NCBI RefSeq assembly: GCF_021117365.1
Contig: NZ_CP088262.1
Location: 2,251,001-2,315,000 of the forward strand
Direction of reading: 5' to 3'
Source of the DNA: Nocardioides sp. cx-173
GTDB taxonomy: Bacteria > Actinomycetota > Actinomycetes > Propionibacteriales > Nocardioidaceae
DNA: 64,000 nucleotides
A program made the position numbers and the translations under genes. Shown in pieces: positions 49,101 through 57,409 of this stretch. Below the pieces are notes generated by a model. It was not told where the DNA came from, did no database searches, and worked only from the letters and a program-made list of their open reading frames with translations. Position 1 is the first letter of the stretch. The number at the start of each line of letters is the position of its first letter.

Positions 49101-50218
49101 GCCGACACCGTCCCCACGCCCCCCGCCCGCTCGACCGACCCGGCCGCGGCGTCTCGCGCGGCCACGAGTCCGGCGTGGGTGGGCCCGTCGGGCACGTGGG
49201 CGGGACGCCCCTCGGCGAAGCCGGCCCGCAGGTCGGGCAGGATCTCGCCGAGCAGGTCGAGCTGCTCCAGCACGGTTTTCTGCGGCAGGCCCGCGTGGTC
49301 GACGAGGAACAGCTGGCGCTGGTAGTCGCCGACGTACTCGCGGAAGCCGAGGGTGCGCTCCAGCACCTCCTGCGGGGAGCCCACCGTGAGCGGGGTCTGC
49401 GAGGTGAAGTCCTCGAGCGAGGGACCGTGGCCGTAGACCGGGGCGTTGTCGAAGTACGGACGGAACTCCCGGACGGCGTCCTGGCTGTTGCGGCGCATGA
49501 AGAACTGCCCGCCCAGCCCGACGATCGCCTGGTCGGCGGCGCCGTGACCGTAGTGCTCGAAGCGCCGGCGGTAGAGCTCGACCATCTGCCGGGTGTGCGA
49601 GGCCGGCCAGAAGATGTGGTTGTGGAAGAAACCGTCGCCGTAGTAGGCCGCCTGCTCGGCGATCTCGGGGCTGCGGATGGAGCCGTGCCACACGAACGGG
49701 GGTACGCCGTCGAGTGGGCGCGGCGTGGCGGTGAAGCCCTGCAGCGGCGTGCGGAACCGGCCCTCCCAGTCGACGACGTCCTCGCGCCACAGGCGGTGGA
49801 GCAGCGCGTAGCTCTCGATCGCGAGATCGATCCCCTGACGGATGTCCTTGCCGAACCACGGGTAGACCGGGCCGGTGTTGCCGCGGCCCATCATCAGGTC
49901 CATGCGGCCGTCGGTGAGGTGCTGCAGGGTGCCGTAGTCCTCAGCGATGCGCACCGGGTCGGTGGTGGTGATCAGCGTGGTCGAGGTCGAGAGCAGGATC
50001 CGCTCGGTCTGCGCGGCGATGTAGGCCATCGTGGTGGTCGGCGAGGAGGCGACGAACGGCGGGTTGTGGTGCTGGCCGACGGCGACCACGTCGAGCCCGA
50101 CCTGCTCGGCCTTCTTCGCGATCTCGACCTGCGCCTTGATCCGCTCGTGCTCGCTCGGCGTCCGCCCGGTCGTCGGGTCGGTGGTGACGTCGCCGACGGT
50201 GAAGATGCCGAACTGCAT
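49097..50218 (-). CDS. LLM class flavin-dependent oxidoreductase (CE1758 type)
   Basis: A 373-residue luciferase-like TIM-barrel monooxygenase: MQFGIFTVGDVTTDPTTGRTPSEHER at the start is the signature of the CE1758 branch, with GLDVVAVGQHH, TTLITTTDPVRIAEDYGTL and DLMMGRGNTGPVYPWFG following. It uses reduced FMN from the co-encoded reductase; the substrate is unknown. ATG 50218 has GAGGAG nine bases upstream; ATG 50227 overlaps that site. Divergent from the ABC-2 exporter. Confidence 0.93.
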   Translation of the reverse strand: MQFGIFTVGDVTTDPTTGRTPSEHERIKAQVEIAKKAEQVGLDVVAVGQHHNPPFVASSPTTTMAYIAAQTERILLSTSTTLITTTDPVRIAEDYGTLQHLTDGRMDLMMGRGNTGPVYPWFGKDIRQGIDLAIESYALLHRLWREDVVDWEGRFRTPLQGFTATPRPLDGVPPFVWHGSIRSPEIAEQAAYYGDGFFHNHIFWPASHTRQMVELYRRRFEHYGHGAADQAIVGLGGQFFMRRNSQDAVREFRPYFDNAPVYGHGPSLEDFTSQTPLTVGSPQEVLERTLGFREYVGDYQRQLFLVDHAGLPQKTVLEQLDLLGEILPDLRAGFAEGRPAHVPDGPTHAGLVAARDAAAGSVERAGGVGTVSA

Positions 50219-50353
50219 GTTGCCCATCTCCTCGCACTGGTTGAACGATCTATTACCCGCTCCAACCCGCCCGCGACCTGCGCTATTCCACTCGCCTCGA
50301 ACGTCCCCGCCAACGTCCCCGCGAACGCCGTCGAGTCGTGGGAGGCTGCGGCA

Positions 50354-51154
50354 ATGCCCCTGCACGTCGCCGTCGCGACGCGCGCCTTCAAGAGGTACTC
50401 CACCTACGTGGGGGCCACGCTCGCCGGCATCTTCACCAACTGCGTCTTCGGCGTGATCGCCTGCTTCGTCTACATCGAGGTGTGGGGCCAGAGCCCCGAC
50501 GCCGGCGGGTACGACGTCACGGACGCCGTCACCTACGTGTGGCTGGGGCAGGCGATGATCATGACCGTCGCGATCTGGGGCGGCGGCACCCCCGACGACC
50601 TGGCCCAGCGGATCCGCTCCGGTGACGTGGTGATCGACCTCTACCGTCCCGTCGGGATCCTGGGCTGGTACCTCGCCGGCGACCTCGGCCGGGCGGCGTA
50701 CCACTTGCTCACCCGCGGCGTCGCGCCCACGGTGGTCGGCGGGCTGCTGTTCGACCTGCGCTACCCCGCCGACGTCGTGACCTGGGTGTGGTTCCTCGCG
50801 GCGCTCCCGGTGGCGGTCACGGTCAGCTTCGGGCTGCGGATGCTGGCCGCGCTCACCGCGTTCTGGCTGCTCGACGACCTCGGGCCGCGGATGCTGCTCG
50901 GCTTCGCGGCGCTGTTCTTCAGCGGCCTGACCGTCCCCCTGGTGATCCTGCCCGGCGCCCTGCGCGACGTCGCGATGGTGCTGCCCTGGGCGACGTTCCT
51001 GCAGGTGCCGGCCGACATCTGGCTGGGCAAGCGCACGGGCGCCGAGGTCGCCGAGGGGCTGGCCTTCATGCTCGGCTGGGCCGCGGTGCTCCTCGTCGCC
51101 TGCGCCTACGTCCTGCGCCGCGCCGAGCGCCGGGTGGTGGTCCAGGGTGGCTGA
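50354..51154 (+). CDS. ABC-2 family exporter permease, first subunit
   Basis: A 266-residue membrane protein with six predicted helices, starting AFKRYSTYVGATLAGIFTNCVFG as in the PF06182-type ABC-2 permeases of actinobacteria. ATG 50354 has GGAGG eight bases upstream. Followed, with 8-bp overlap, by a homologous permease and then the ATPase, so together they form one exporter. The cargo is unknown; relatives are annotated for antibiotic, lipid or polysaccharide export. Confidence 0.9.
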   Translation: MPLHVAVATRAFKRYSTYVGATLAGIFTNCVFGVIACFVYIEVWGQSPDAGGYDVTDAVTYVWLGQAMIMTVAIWGGGTPDDLAQRIRSGDVVIDLYRPVGILGWYLAGDLGRAAYHLLTRGVAPTVVGGLLFDLRYPADVVTWVWFLAALPVAVTVSFGLRMLAALTAFWLLDDLGPRMLLGFAALFFSGLTVPLVILPGALRDVAMVLPWATFLQVPADIWLGKRTGAEVAEGLAFMLGWAAVLLVACAYVLRRAERRVVVQGG

Positions 51155-51944
51155 CGCGGCGGTCGACTACTACCGGATCGCGAGCCTGTGGGTGCGCTCG
51201 TCGATGGCCTACCCGGCGTCGTTCTGGATGATGGCGATCGGCAGCTTCCTGATGACCGGGCTCGACTTCGTCGCGATCTGGGTGCTGCTGCGCAACGTCG
51301 ACGAGCTGGGCGGGTTCGGCCTCACCGAGATCGGCCTCCTCTACGGCGCCACGGGGCTCGGCCTCGCGTTCGCCGACCTGCTCGTGGGTCGGGTGGACCG
51401 GCTGGGCCAGATGATCCGGCTGGGCCGCCTGGACACGATGATGACCAAGCCGGTGCCGCTGCTGGTGCAGGTGTGCGCCGACGAGTTCGCGCCGCGCCGC
51501 TTCGCCCGGGTGGCGCAGGCGGGGATCGTCTTCGTCTGGGCGGCGACGTACGTCGACTGGTCGCTGCCGCGGGTCCTGGTCGCCGCCGAGATGCTCCTCA
51601 GCGGGGCGGTGATCTTCTTCAGCCTGTTCGTCGCGCTGGCGTGTGTGCAGTTCTGGACCGCGGAGGGCACCGAGTTCGCCAACGCGTTCACCTACGGCGG
51701 CAACCAGGTCACGCAGTTCCCGATGTCGGTCTTCCCCGCGGAGCTGGTCAAGGCGCTGACGTTCATCCTCCCGATCGCCTTCGTCAACTGGTACCCCTGC
51801 CTCTACCTCCTCGGCCGCGAGGACCCCTTCGGCCTGCCGAAGGTTTTGCAGTTCGCCTCCCCCGTCGCGGCCGCCCTGTGTCTGGGCGCCGCCGTCCTCG
51901 CCTGGCGCTTCGGCGTCCGCCACTACCGATCCACCGGGAGCTGA
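51147..51944 (+). CDS. ABC-2 family exporter permease, second subunit
   Basis: A 265-residue six-helix permease homologous to the previous gene (same PF06182-type family). Features include SLWVRSSMAYPASFWMM at the N-terminus and the cytoplasmic RLDTMMTKPVPLLVQV loop expected to contact the ATPase. GTG 51147 overlaps the upstream gene by 8 bp. Confidence 0.9.
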   Translation: MADAAVDYYRIASLWVRSSMAYPASFWMMAIGSFLMTGLDFVAIWVLLRNVDELGGFGLTEIGLLYGATGLGLAFADLLVGRVDRLGQMIRLGRLDTMMTKPVPLLVQVCADEFAPRRFARVAQAGIVFVWAATYVDWSLPRVLVAAEMLLSGAVIFFSLFVALACVQFWTAEGTEFANAFTYGGNQVTQFPMSVFPAELVKALTFILPIAFVNWYPCLYLLGREDPFGLPKVLQFASPVAAALCLGAAVLAWRFGVRHYRSTGS

Positions 51945-51945
51945 C

Positions 51946-52917
51946 ATGTCGCTGATCGAGGTGACCGACCTGCGTCGCACCTTCACCGTGCGCCGCCGCG
52001 TCGAGGGCGCGCGCCGCAAGCAGCGCACGGAGGTCGAGGCCGTCCACGACCTGACGTTCGGCATCGACGCCGGTGAGATGGTCGGCTACATCGGACCCAA
52101 CGGCGCCGGGAAGTCCACGACGATCAAGATGCTCACCGGGATCCTGGTGCCCACCAGCGGGCGGATCTCGGTCGCCGGCGTGGACCCGAGCCGCCACCGC
52201 ACGGCGCTGGCCCGGCGGATCGGCGTCGTCTTCGGGCAGCGCACCTCGCTGTGGTGGGACCTCCCGCTGCGCGACTCCTTCGACCTGCTGCAGAAGATCT
52301 ACCGGACCGACCCGGCGCGCCACCGCATCAACCTCGAGGAGTTCCTCGAGCTGCTCGACCTGCGCGAGCTGCTCGACACCCCCGTGCGCCAGCTCAGCCT
52401 CGGCCAGCGGATGCGCGGCGACATCGCGGCGGCGCTCCTGCACGACCCCGAGATCCTCTACCTCGACGAGCCCACCATCGGCCTCGACGTCGTGAGCAAG
52501 GGCCGCCTGCGCGAGTTCCTGCGCGCCCTCAACCGCGAGCGGGGCACCACCCTCATGCTCACCACCCACGACCTGCAGGACATCGAGGCGCTCTGCGACC
52601 GGGTGATCGTCATCGACCGGGGCACCCTGGTCCACGACGGCACGCTGCCCGGGCTGCACGAGCGCGGCGGCTCGCACCGGACGGTCGTGGTCGACCTGGT
52701 CGACGAGGCGCCGCCGATCGAGGTAGCGGGCGCCGTGACCCGCCGGGTGGAGGGGCCACGGCAGTGGTTGAGCTTCCCCGCGGACACCAGCGCCGCCCCG
52801 ATCGTGGCGGCGCTGGCCTCGTCGTACGACGTCGCGGACCTCTCCATCCAGGAGCCGGACATCGAGGACGTCATCCGCGAGCTGTACTCGCGCCCGCGGC
52901 CGGCCCGGTCCGACTGA
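51946..52917 (+). CDS. ABC-2 exporter ATP-binding protein
   Basis: A 323-residue ATPase with Walker A GPNGAGKST near 50, signature LSLGQRMRG near 150 (LSLGQ variant usual in DrrA/CcmA-like exporters), Walker B ILYLDEP and switch His in TTHDLQD. A C-terminal extension of about 80 residues follows the ATPase core. It drives the two permeases just upstream. Its last 47 bp overlap the convergent phosphatase gene, so transcripts from the two strands are complementary there. Confidence 0.94.
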   Translation: MSLIEVTDLRRTFTVRRRVEGARRKQRTEVEAVHDLTFGIDAGEMVGYIGPNGAGKSTTIKMLTGILVPTSGRISVAGVDPSRHRTALARRIGVVFGQRTSLWWDLPLRDSFDLLQKIYRTDPARHRINLEEFLELLDLRELLDTPVRQLSLGQRMRGDIAAALLHDPEILYLDEPTIGLDVVSKGRLREFLRALNRERGTTLMLTTHDLQDIEALCDRVIVIDRGTLVHDGTLPGLHERGGSHRTVVVDLVDEAPPIEVAGAVTRRVEGPRQWLSFPADTSAAPIVAALASSYDVADLSIQEPDIEDVIRELYSRPRPARSD

Positions 52918-53986
52918 GGACCAGGACCGCCCGGTCGTCGTCGCCACGCTCGACCTGCTCGATGATTCGCTGAGCCGAGCCGACGGGGCCGCCGTCGCGG
53001 ATGGCGCCGCGGGCGACGCCGCGCAGCCAGTCGATCCCGGAGTCCAGGTCGCTGGTGGGCGACTCGATCACCCCGTCGGTGTAGAAGAGCAGGGCGTCGC
53101 CGACGCAGAGCACGCCCTCACTGACCATCAGCTCGGGGTCGCGCTCGATCCCGATCGCCATCCCGCGGGCGTTGTCGATGTGCCACACGTCCGCGGTCGC
53201 CTCCCAACGCAACGCCGGGGGGTGTCCCGCGCTGGTGATCGAGTAGCGACCGTCGTCCAGGTCGAGGGCAACGTGCACCGCGGTCGCGAAGGAGTCGTCG
53301 AGTCCGCGTCGCAGCAGGAACCGGTTGGCCGCCTGCATGAGGTCGCCCGGGGGCAGGGAGCCGATCAGGCCGCCGAGCGCACCGGCGAACTGCAGCGCCT
53401 GGGGTCCCGCCCCGAGGCCCTTGCCGCACACGTCGACCAGGATCAGCTCGAGCCGGCGGCGCTGCTCGTCCAGGTCGGCCACGAGGAAGTCGCCGGCGTA
53501 CCCCACCCCGTCGGAGGCGATCATCGCCGTCTCCGTATGCCAGCCGTCCGGCAGCGCCGGGAGTGCGCTCTGCGACTGCAACCGCTCCCTGAGCTCGGAC
53601 AGCAGGGCCTCGCTCAGCGGCGACGGAAGTCCGCTGCGCTGGCGGCTGGACTGGTACAGGATCAGCGCGACCGCCACGCCGAGGGTGAGCAGCGCCGCAG
53701 CGCGCGGTCCCGTGACCGGCCCGTCCAGCAGCATCGCGGTCACCGCTGCTGCGGCGGTGCAGGTCGTCATGGCGGCCAGGAACCAGAACCGCAGCAGCAG
53801 CATGCCCACGATCAGCCACACGAAGTACGAGGTGAGCGGCACCGTGTCGTAGTCGATGACCGAGGCGACGAACGCGCACGCGACGCAGATCAGGAGCACG
53901 CCCAGGACCTCGCGCTGACCCTCGGTGGAGCCGGTGCGCCAGCGCCGCACGCGGTCGCGCACATAGCGGGAGACGGTGCTCGTCAC
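52871..53986 (-). CDS. Membrane-anchored SpoIIE/PP2C-type serine phosphatase
   Basis: A 371-residue regulatory phosphatase. Four or so hydrophobic helices (about 25-130) anchor it; then a short linker and a PP2C/RsbU-like domain with GGDF-like metal motif VGYAGDFLVADL near 165, VDVCGKGLGAG near 200, TSAGHPPAL near 260 and LLFYTDGVIES near 315. Such proteins dephosphorylate anti-anti-sigma factors in partner-switching stress pathways. The expected first metal motif is GGDF/GGDW; here it reads AGDF. GTG 53986 has only a weak Shine-Dalgarno. Confidence 0.9.
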   Translation of the reverse strand: MTSTVSRYVRDRVRRWRTGSTEGQREVLGVLLICVACAFVASVIDYDTVPLTSYFVWLIVGMLLLRFWFLAAMTTCTAAAAVTAMLLDGPVTGPRAAALLTLGVAVALILYQSSRQRSGLPSPLSEALLSELRERLQSQSALPALPDGWHTETAMIASDGVGYAGDFLVADLDEQRRRLELILVDVCGKGLGAGPQALQFAGALGGLIGSLPPGDLMQAANRFLLRRGLDDSFATAVHVALDLDDGRYSITSAGHPPALRWEATADVWHIDNARGMAIGIERDPELMVSEGVLCVGDALLFYTDGVIESPTSDLDSGIDWLRGVARGAIRDGGPVGSAQRIIEQVERGDDDRAVLVLSRTGPAAGASTARG

Positions 53987-54078
53987 GTTCGTCGGCTCGA
54001 GCTCACAACCGGGAGGCTAGTGCTCGCGGCCCTCGCTCGTGGCCGTTGGGTCGAAGCCGTCATCACGATTCGGACACG

Positions 54079-56502
54079 TCAGCGCAGCGGTGCCCGCAGG
54101 GACATGCCCAGCGCGGCGAGCTCGCCGCCCACGTCGACTCGCCACTCGCCTGCCTCCAGCCACGCCGAGGTGACCGGGGCGTCGTGGCGCAGCAGTGCCA
54201 GCCCGACGCACACGCCGGCGGTCTCCCCCCACGCGGCGCTGGTCACCTGCCCCACCGGCGAGCCGTCGCGGAGCACGAGCTCGCCGCCCCAGAGCATCGG
54301 CTCTGCGTCCTCCACGACGAACGACGCCACCCGGCGCCGCGCGCCACCCTGCGCGAGCGCGGCGCGGTGCCCCTCGAGCGCCGCTCTGCCCAGGAAGTCC
54401 TTGTCGCCGTCCAGCGCCGTGGCGAACACGAGCCCCGCCTCCACGGGCGTGAGGTCAGGGGTCAGCTCACGGCCGAAGGCGCGGTAGCCCTTCTCCAGGC
54501 GCAGCGACTCGATCGCGTAGTAGCCGGCGTCGACCGCACCCCCGGCCCGCAGGGCCGCGTGCAGGCGCACCGCGTCGGCCGGGGGCACCATCAGCTCCCA
54601 GCCGAGCTCGCCGACGTAGGTCATCCGCGTGGCCCGCACCTGCGCCCCCGCGAGGGTCACCGGACGGCTGGTGGCGAACGCGAACCCCTCCTCGGAGAGG
54701 TCCGCGTCCGTCAGCCCGGCCAGCAGGTCACGCGCCGTCGGTCCCATCACGCCGAGCACGGCGTACTCGTCAGTCACGTCGCGCACCCGCATGTCGAGCC
54801 CGTCCGGCGCCTGCCGTCTCAGCCAGTCGAGGTCGCGGACGGTGGTCGCCGAGCTGGACACCAGCAGGAACGTCGACTCCCCCGTCCGGGTCACCGTCAG
54901 GTCGGCCTCGTAGGTGGCGCGCCGGTTGAGCATCGGCGTGTACACACAGCCTCCGACCGGCACGTCCACGTCGGCGGCGCACAGCCACTGCAGAGCGGGC
55001 AGCGCGCCGGGACCCTCCACGACGTACTTGCTGAAGGAGGTCTGGTCGAACACCGCGACCGCCGTGCGCGTCGCCCGCTGCTCGACCGCCGACGAGGCCA
55101 GCCAGTCGGGCTTGCCCCAGGCGTAGTCGAGCGAGGCGGGGCCGAACACGAGCGGGCGCTCCCAGCCCATACGGGTGCCGAACACGGCACCGGACGCGGC
55201 CAGCACCTCGTGCAGTGGCGAGGTCCGCTGCGGCCGGCCGGACCGGAGCTCGCGGTTGGGCCACGGCACGGCGTAGTGCAGGCCGAGCACCTCCACGACC
55301 CGCGAGCGCAGCCACGTCTCGTCTGCGTGGAACGGCGCGAAGCGACGCACGTCGACCGCCGCCAGGTCGCTGGTCGGCTCGCCCTCCACGATCCACTCGG
55401 CCAGGGCCCGCCCGGCACCTCCGGCCGACGCGATGCCCACCGAGTTGAAGCCCGCTCCGACGAAGAGCCCGGCGACCTCGGGGGTCTGTCCGAGCAGGAA
55501 CTGGTTGTCGGGTGTGAAGGACTCCGGCCCGTTGTAGAACTTGCGGATCCCGGTCTCGGCGAGCGCCGGCACCCGGCGCACGGCCTCGTCCATGAGGACC
55601 GAGAAGTGGTCCCAGTCCTCCTCGAGCAGCTGGAACTCGAACGGGTACGGCAGGTCCGAGGGTGAGCGCCAGGGCTTGGCCTCGGGCTCGAAGCCACCGA
55701 CGACCAGCCCGCCGACCTCCTCCTTGAAGTAGGTCCACCCGTCGGGGTCGCGCATGATGGGCAGGTCGGGATGGCAGCCCTCGACAGCCTCGGTCACGAC
55801 GTAGAAGTGCTCGGCGGAGTGCAGCGGCACGGTGACGCCGGCGAGGTCGCCCAGCGCCTTCGCCCACTGACCGGCGCAGTTGACGACGACCTCGGCCTCC
55901 ACGTTCCCGTGGTCGGTGCGGACGCCGGCGACCCGCGGGCGCCGGGGGCCGTCGACCAGCTCGAAGCCGGTGACCCGCACCTGCTCGACGATCCGCACGC
56001 CGCGCTGCCGGGCACCCTTGGCCAGCGCCTGGGTGACGTCGGTCGGGTTGACCTTGCCGTCACCTGGAAGCCAGATGGCCCCGAGCAGGTCGTCCACGCG
56101 CATGGCCGGCCACAGCTCCTGGGCACGCTCCGGCGACACCAGCTCGCAGTCCATGTCGTACGCCGTCGCGTTGGCGGCCGTGCGCCTCAGCTGCGCCATC
56201 CGGTCCTCGGTGCGCGCGACGATGAGCCCGCCGGTGTTGCGGTAGCCCGTGGCGAGCCCGGTCTCCGCCTCGAGCGAGGCGTAGAGCTCCGCCGAGTACT
56301 GCACCAACCGGGTGCCGCTCTCAGAGGCCCGCAGCGGCCCCACCAGGCCGGCCGCATGCCAGGTCGTGCCGCCCGACAGGTGGCCCTGCTCGAGCAGCAG
56401 CACGTCGGTCCAGCCCAGCCTCGCCAGGTGGTAGGCGACCGAGGTGCCGATCACGCCGCCGCCCACGATGACGACGCGCGATCGCTGCGGCAGGTCAGCC
56501 AC
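54079..56502 (-). CDS. FAD-dependent oxidase-GcvT fusion (dimethylglycine/sarcosine dehydrogenase-like)
   Basis: An 807-residue two-part enzyme. Residues 1-370 are a DAO-type FAD oxidoreductase (VVIVGGGVIGTSVAYHLARLG), then a short linker domain, and about 430-800 form a GcvT-like folate-binding aminomethyltransferase (SKYVVEGPGALPALQWLCA, later GYRAFGRELTPDLTPVEAGL). This layout oxidises N-methyl or secondary amines and can pass the C1 unit to tetrahydrofolate. GTG 56502 overlaps the kinase gene by 8 bp. In this cluster it could play the PuuB-like amine oxidase step; the substrate is not determined. Confidence 0.9.
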   Translation of the reverse strand: MADLPQRSRVVIVGGGVIGTSVAYHLARLGWTDVLLLEQGHLSGGTTWHAAGLVGPLRASESGTRLVQYSAELYASLEAETGLATGYRNTGGLIVARTEDRMAQLRRTAANATAYDMDCELVSPERAQELWPAMRVDDLLGAIWLPGDGKVNPTDVTQALAKGARQRGVRIVEQVRVTGFELVDGPRRPRVAGVRTDHGNVEAEVVVNCAGQWAKALGDLAGVTVPLHSAEHFYVVTEAVEGCHPDLPIMRDPDGWTYFKEEVGGLVVGGFEPEAKPWRSPSDLPYPFEFQLLEEDWDHFSVLMDEAVRRVPALAETGIRKFYNGPESFTPDNQFLLGQTPEVAGLFVGAGFNSVGIASAGGAGRALAEWIVEGEPTSDLAAVDVRRFAPFHADETWLRSRVVEVLGLHYAVPWPNRELRSGRPQRTSPLHEVLAASGAVFGTRMGWERPLVFGPASLDYAWGKPDWLASSAVEQRATRTAVAVFDQTSFSKYVVEGPGALPALQWLCAADVDVPVGGCVYTPMLNRRATYEADLTVTRTGESTFLLVSSSATTVRDLDWLRRQAPDGLDMRVRDVTDEYAVLGVMGPTARDLLAGLTDADLSEEGFAFATSRPVTLAGAQVRATRMTYVGELGWELMVPPADAVRLHAALRAGGAVDAGYYAIESLRLEKGYRAFGRELTPDLTPVEAGLVFATALDGDKDFLGRAALEGHRAALAQGGARRRVASFVVEDAEPMLWGGELVLRDGSPVGQVTSAAWGETAGVCVGLALLRHDAPVTSAWLEAGEWRVDVGGELAALGMSLRAPLR

Positions 56503-57409
56503 CGGCAGCCACCTGGTCCAGCAGACGCGGCAGGTCGGGGCCGCGGAAGACGGCCGCGGCCTTGTCCAGCCGCTGCGCACCCCACGCGAAGAAGTCGAAG
56601 TCGAGCGGGCTCGTCGCGGCCTGGATGAAGCCCCACAGCGACCAGCCGTAGGCCGAGCACAGCGCCTGGACCCGCACCCGCGCCAGGTCGGCCGGCGTCG
56701 GGTCGCCGAAGTAGGCGGCCGTCCACGCCTCGACGAGGTCGGCGTCGAAGTCGCACTCGGTAGCGGTGTTGCCGAGCTCGAAGGCGGCGTCGTTGTTGCC
56801 GGAGTACTCGTAGTCGATGAGCCACACCCGGGTGCCATCGTCGATGAAGTTGGCCGCGAGCAGGTCGTTGTTGCACGGCACGGTCGGGCGACGGGCGACG
56901 GCGACCGCTCGTCGTACCGTCTCCCAGTCCTCGGCGAGGTCGTCGTAGGACGACGGCAGCCGGAAGCCGTTCGACTTCACCGTCGCCAGGTACGTCGCCT
57001 GGCGGGCGAACATGTCGAAGTCGCCGGCGAAGCGGGAGCCGGCGTGCAGGGCGCGCACCGCCTGCGCCGCGCGTCCGAGCACCCGCTCGTCGGCGAACGA
57101 GCCGTTGTCGAGGACCGCGCCGGGCAGGTGCTCGATCACCAGCATCCGCAGATCCGGCCGGTACTCGACGACTCGTGCGCCCACCCCGGCCTCGGCGGCC
57201 CGCCGGGTGTTGTGATGCTCGGCGTCCCGATCGATGCCCAGCAGGGCCACGTCGCCGGTCGAGCAGCGCACCACGAAGTCGCCTCCGTCGCCGGTGCGAA
57301 CCCGCACGTTGTGGTTCGTCAGCCCGCCCGGCAGCTCGGAGACCCGGCGGGACCGCCCCGCCAGGCAGGCGAGGCGGTCCAGGTCGCTGTCGAGCTGGGA
57401 CAGGGTCAC
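56495..57409 (-). CDS. Choline/ethanolamine kinase-like phosphotransferase
   Basis: A 304-residue APH/choline-kinase fold protein: GGLTNHNVRV near 28 is the nucleotide loop, PCNNDLLAANFIDD near 178 the catalytic loop and VWLIDYEYSGNND the metal-binding motif. In choline kinases the catalytic loop reads HNDL; here the His is Asn, while the catalytic Asp is kept. Its GTG overlaps the permease stop by one base, so the three genes form one operon. It probably phosphorylates the amino alcohol or amine imported by the permease (inference). Confidence 0.88.
   Translation of the reverse strand: MTLSQLDSDLDRLACLAGRSRRVSELPGGLTNHNVRVRTGDGGDFVVRCSTGDVALLGIDRDAEHHNTRRAAEAGVGARVVEYRPDLRMLVIEHLPGAVLDNGSFADERVLGRAAQAVRALHAGSRFAGDFDMFARQATYLATVKSNGFRLPSSYDDLAEDWETVRRAVAVARRPTVPCNNDLLAANFIDDGTRVWLIDYEYSGNNDAAFELGNTATECDFDADLVEAWTAAYFGDPTPADLARVRVQALCSAYGWSLWGFIQAATSPLDFDFFAWGAQRLDKAAAVFRGPDLPRLLDQVAAGG

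Noticed and set aside
54079..56502. A glycine riboswitch or glycine cleavage operon around the GcvT-domain gene
   Set aside because: No gcvP, gcvH or tandem aptamer is present; the GcvT domain is fused to an FAD oxidase, so it belongs to the demethylating dehydrogenase type.
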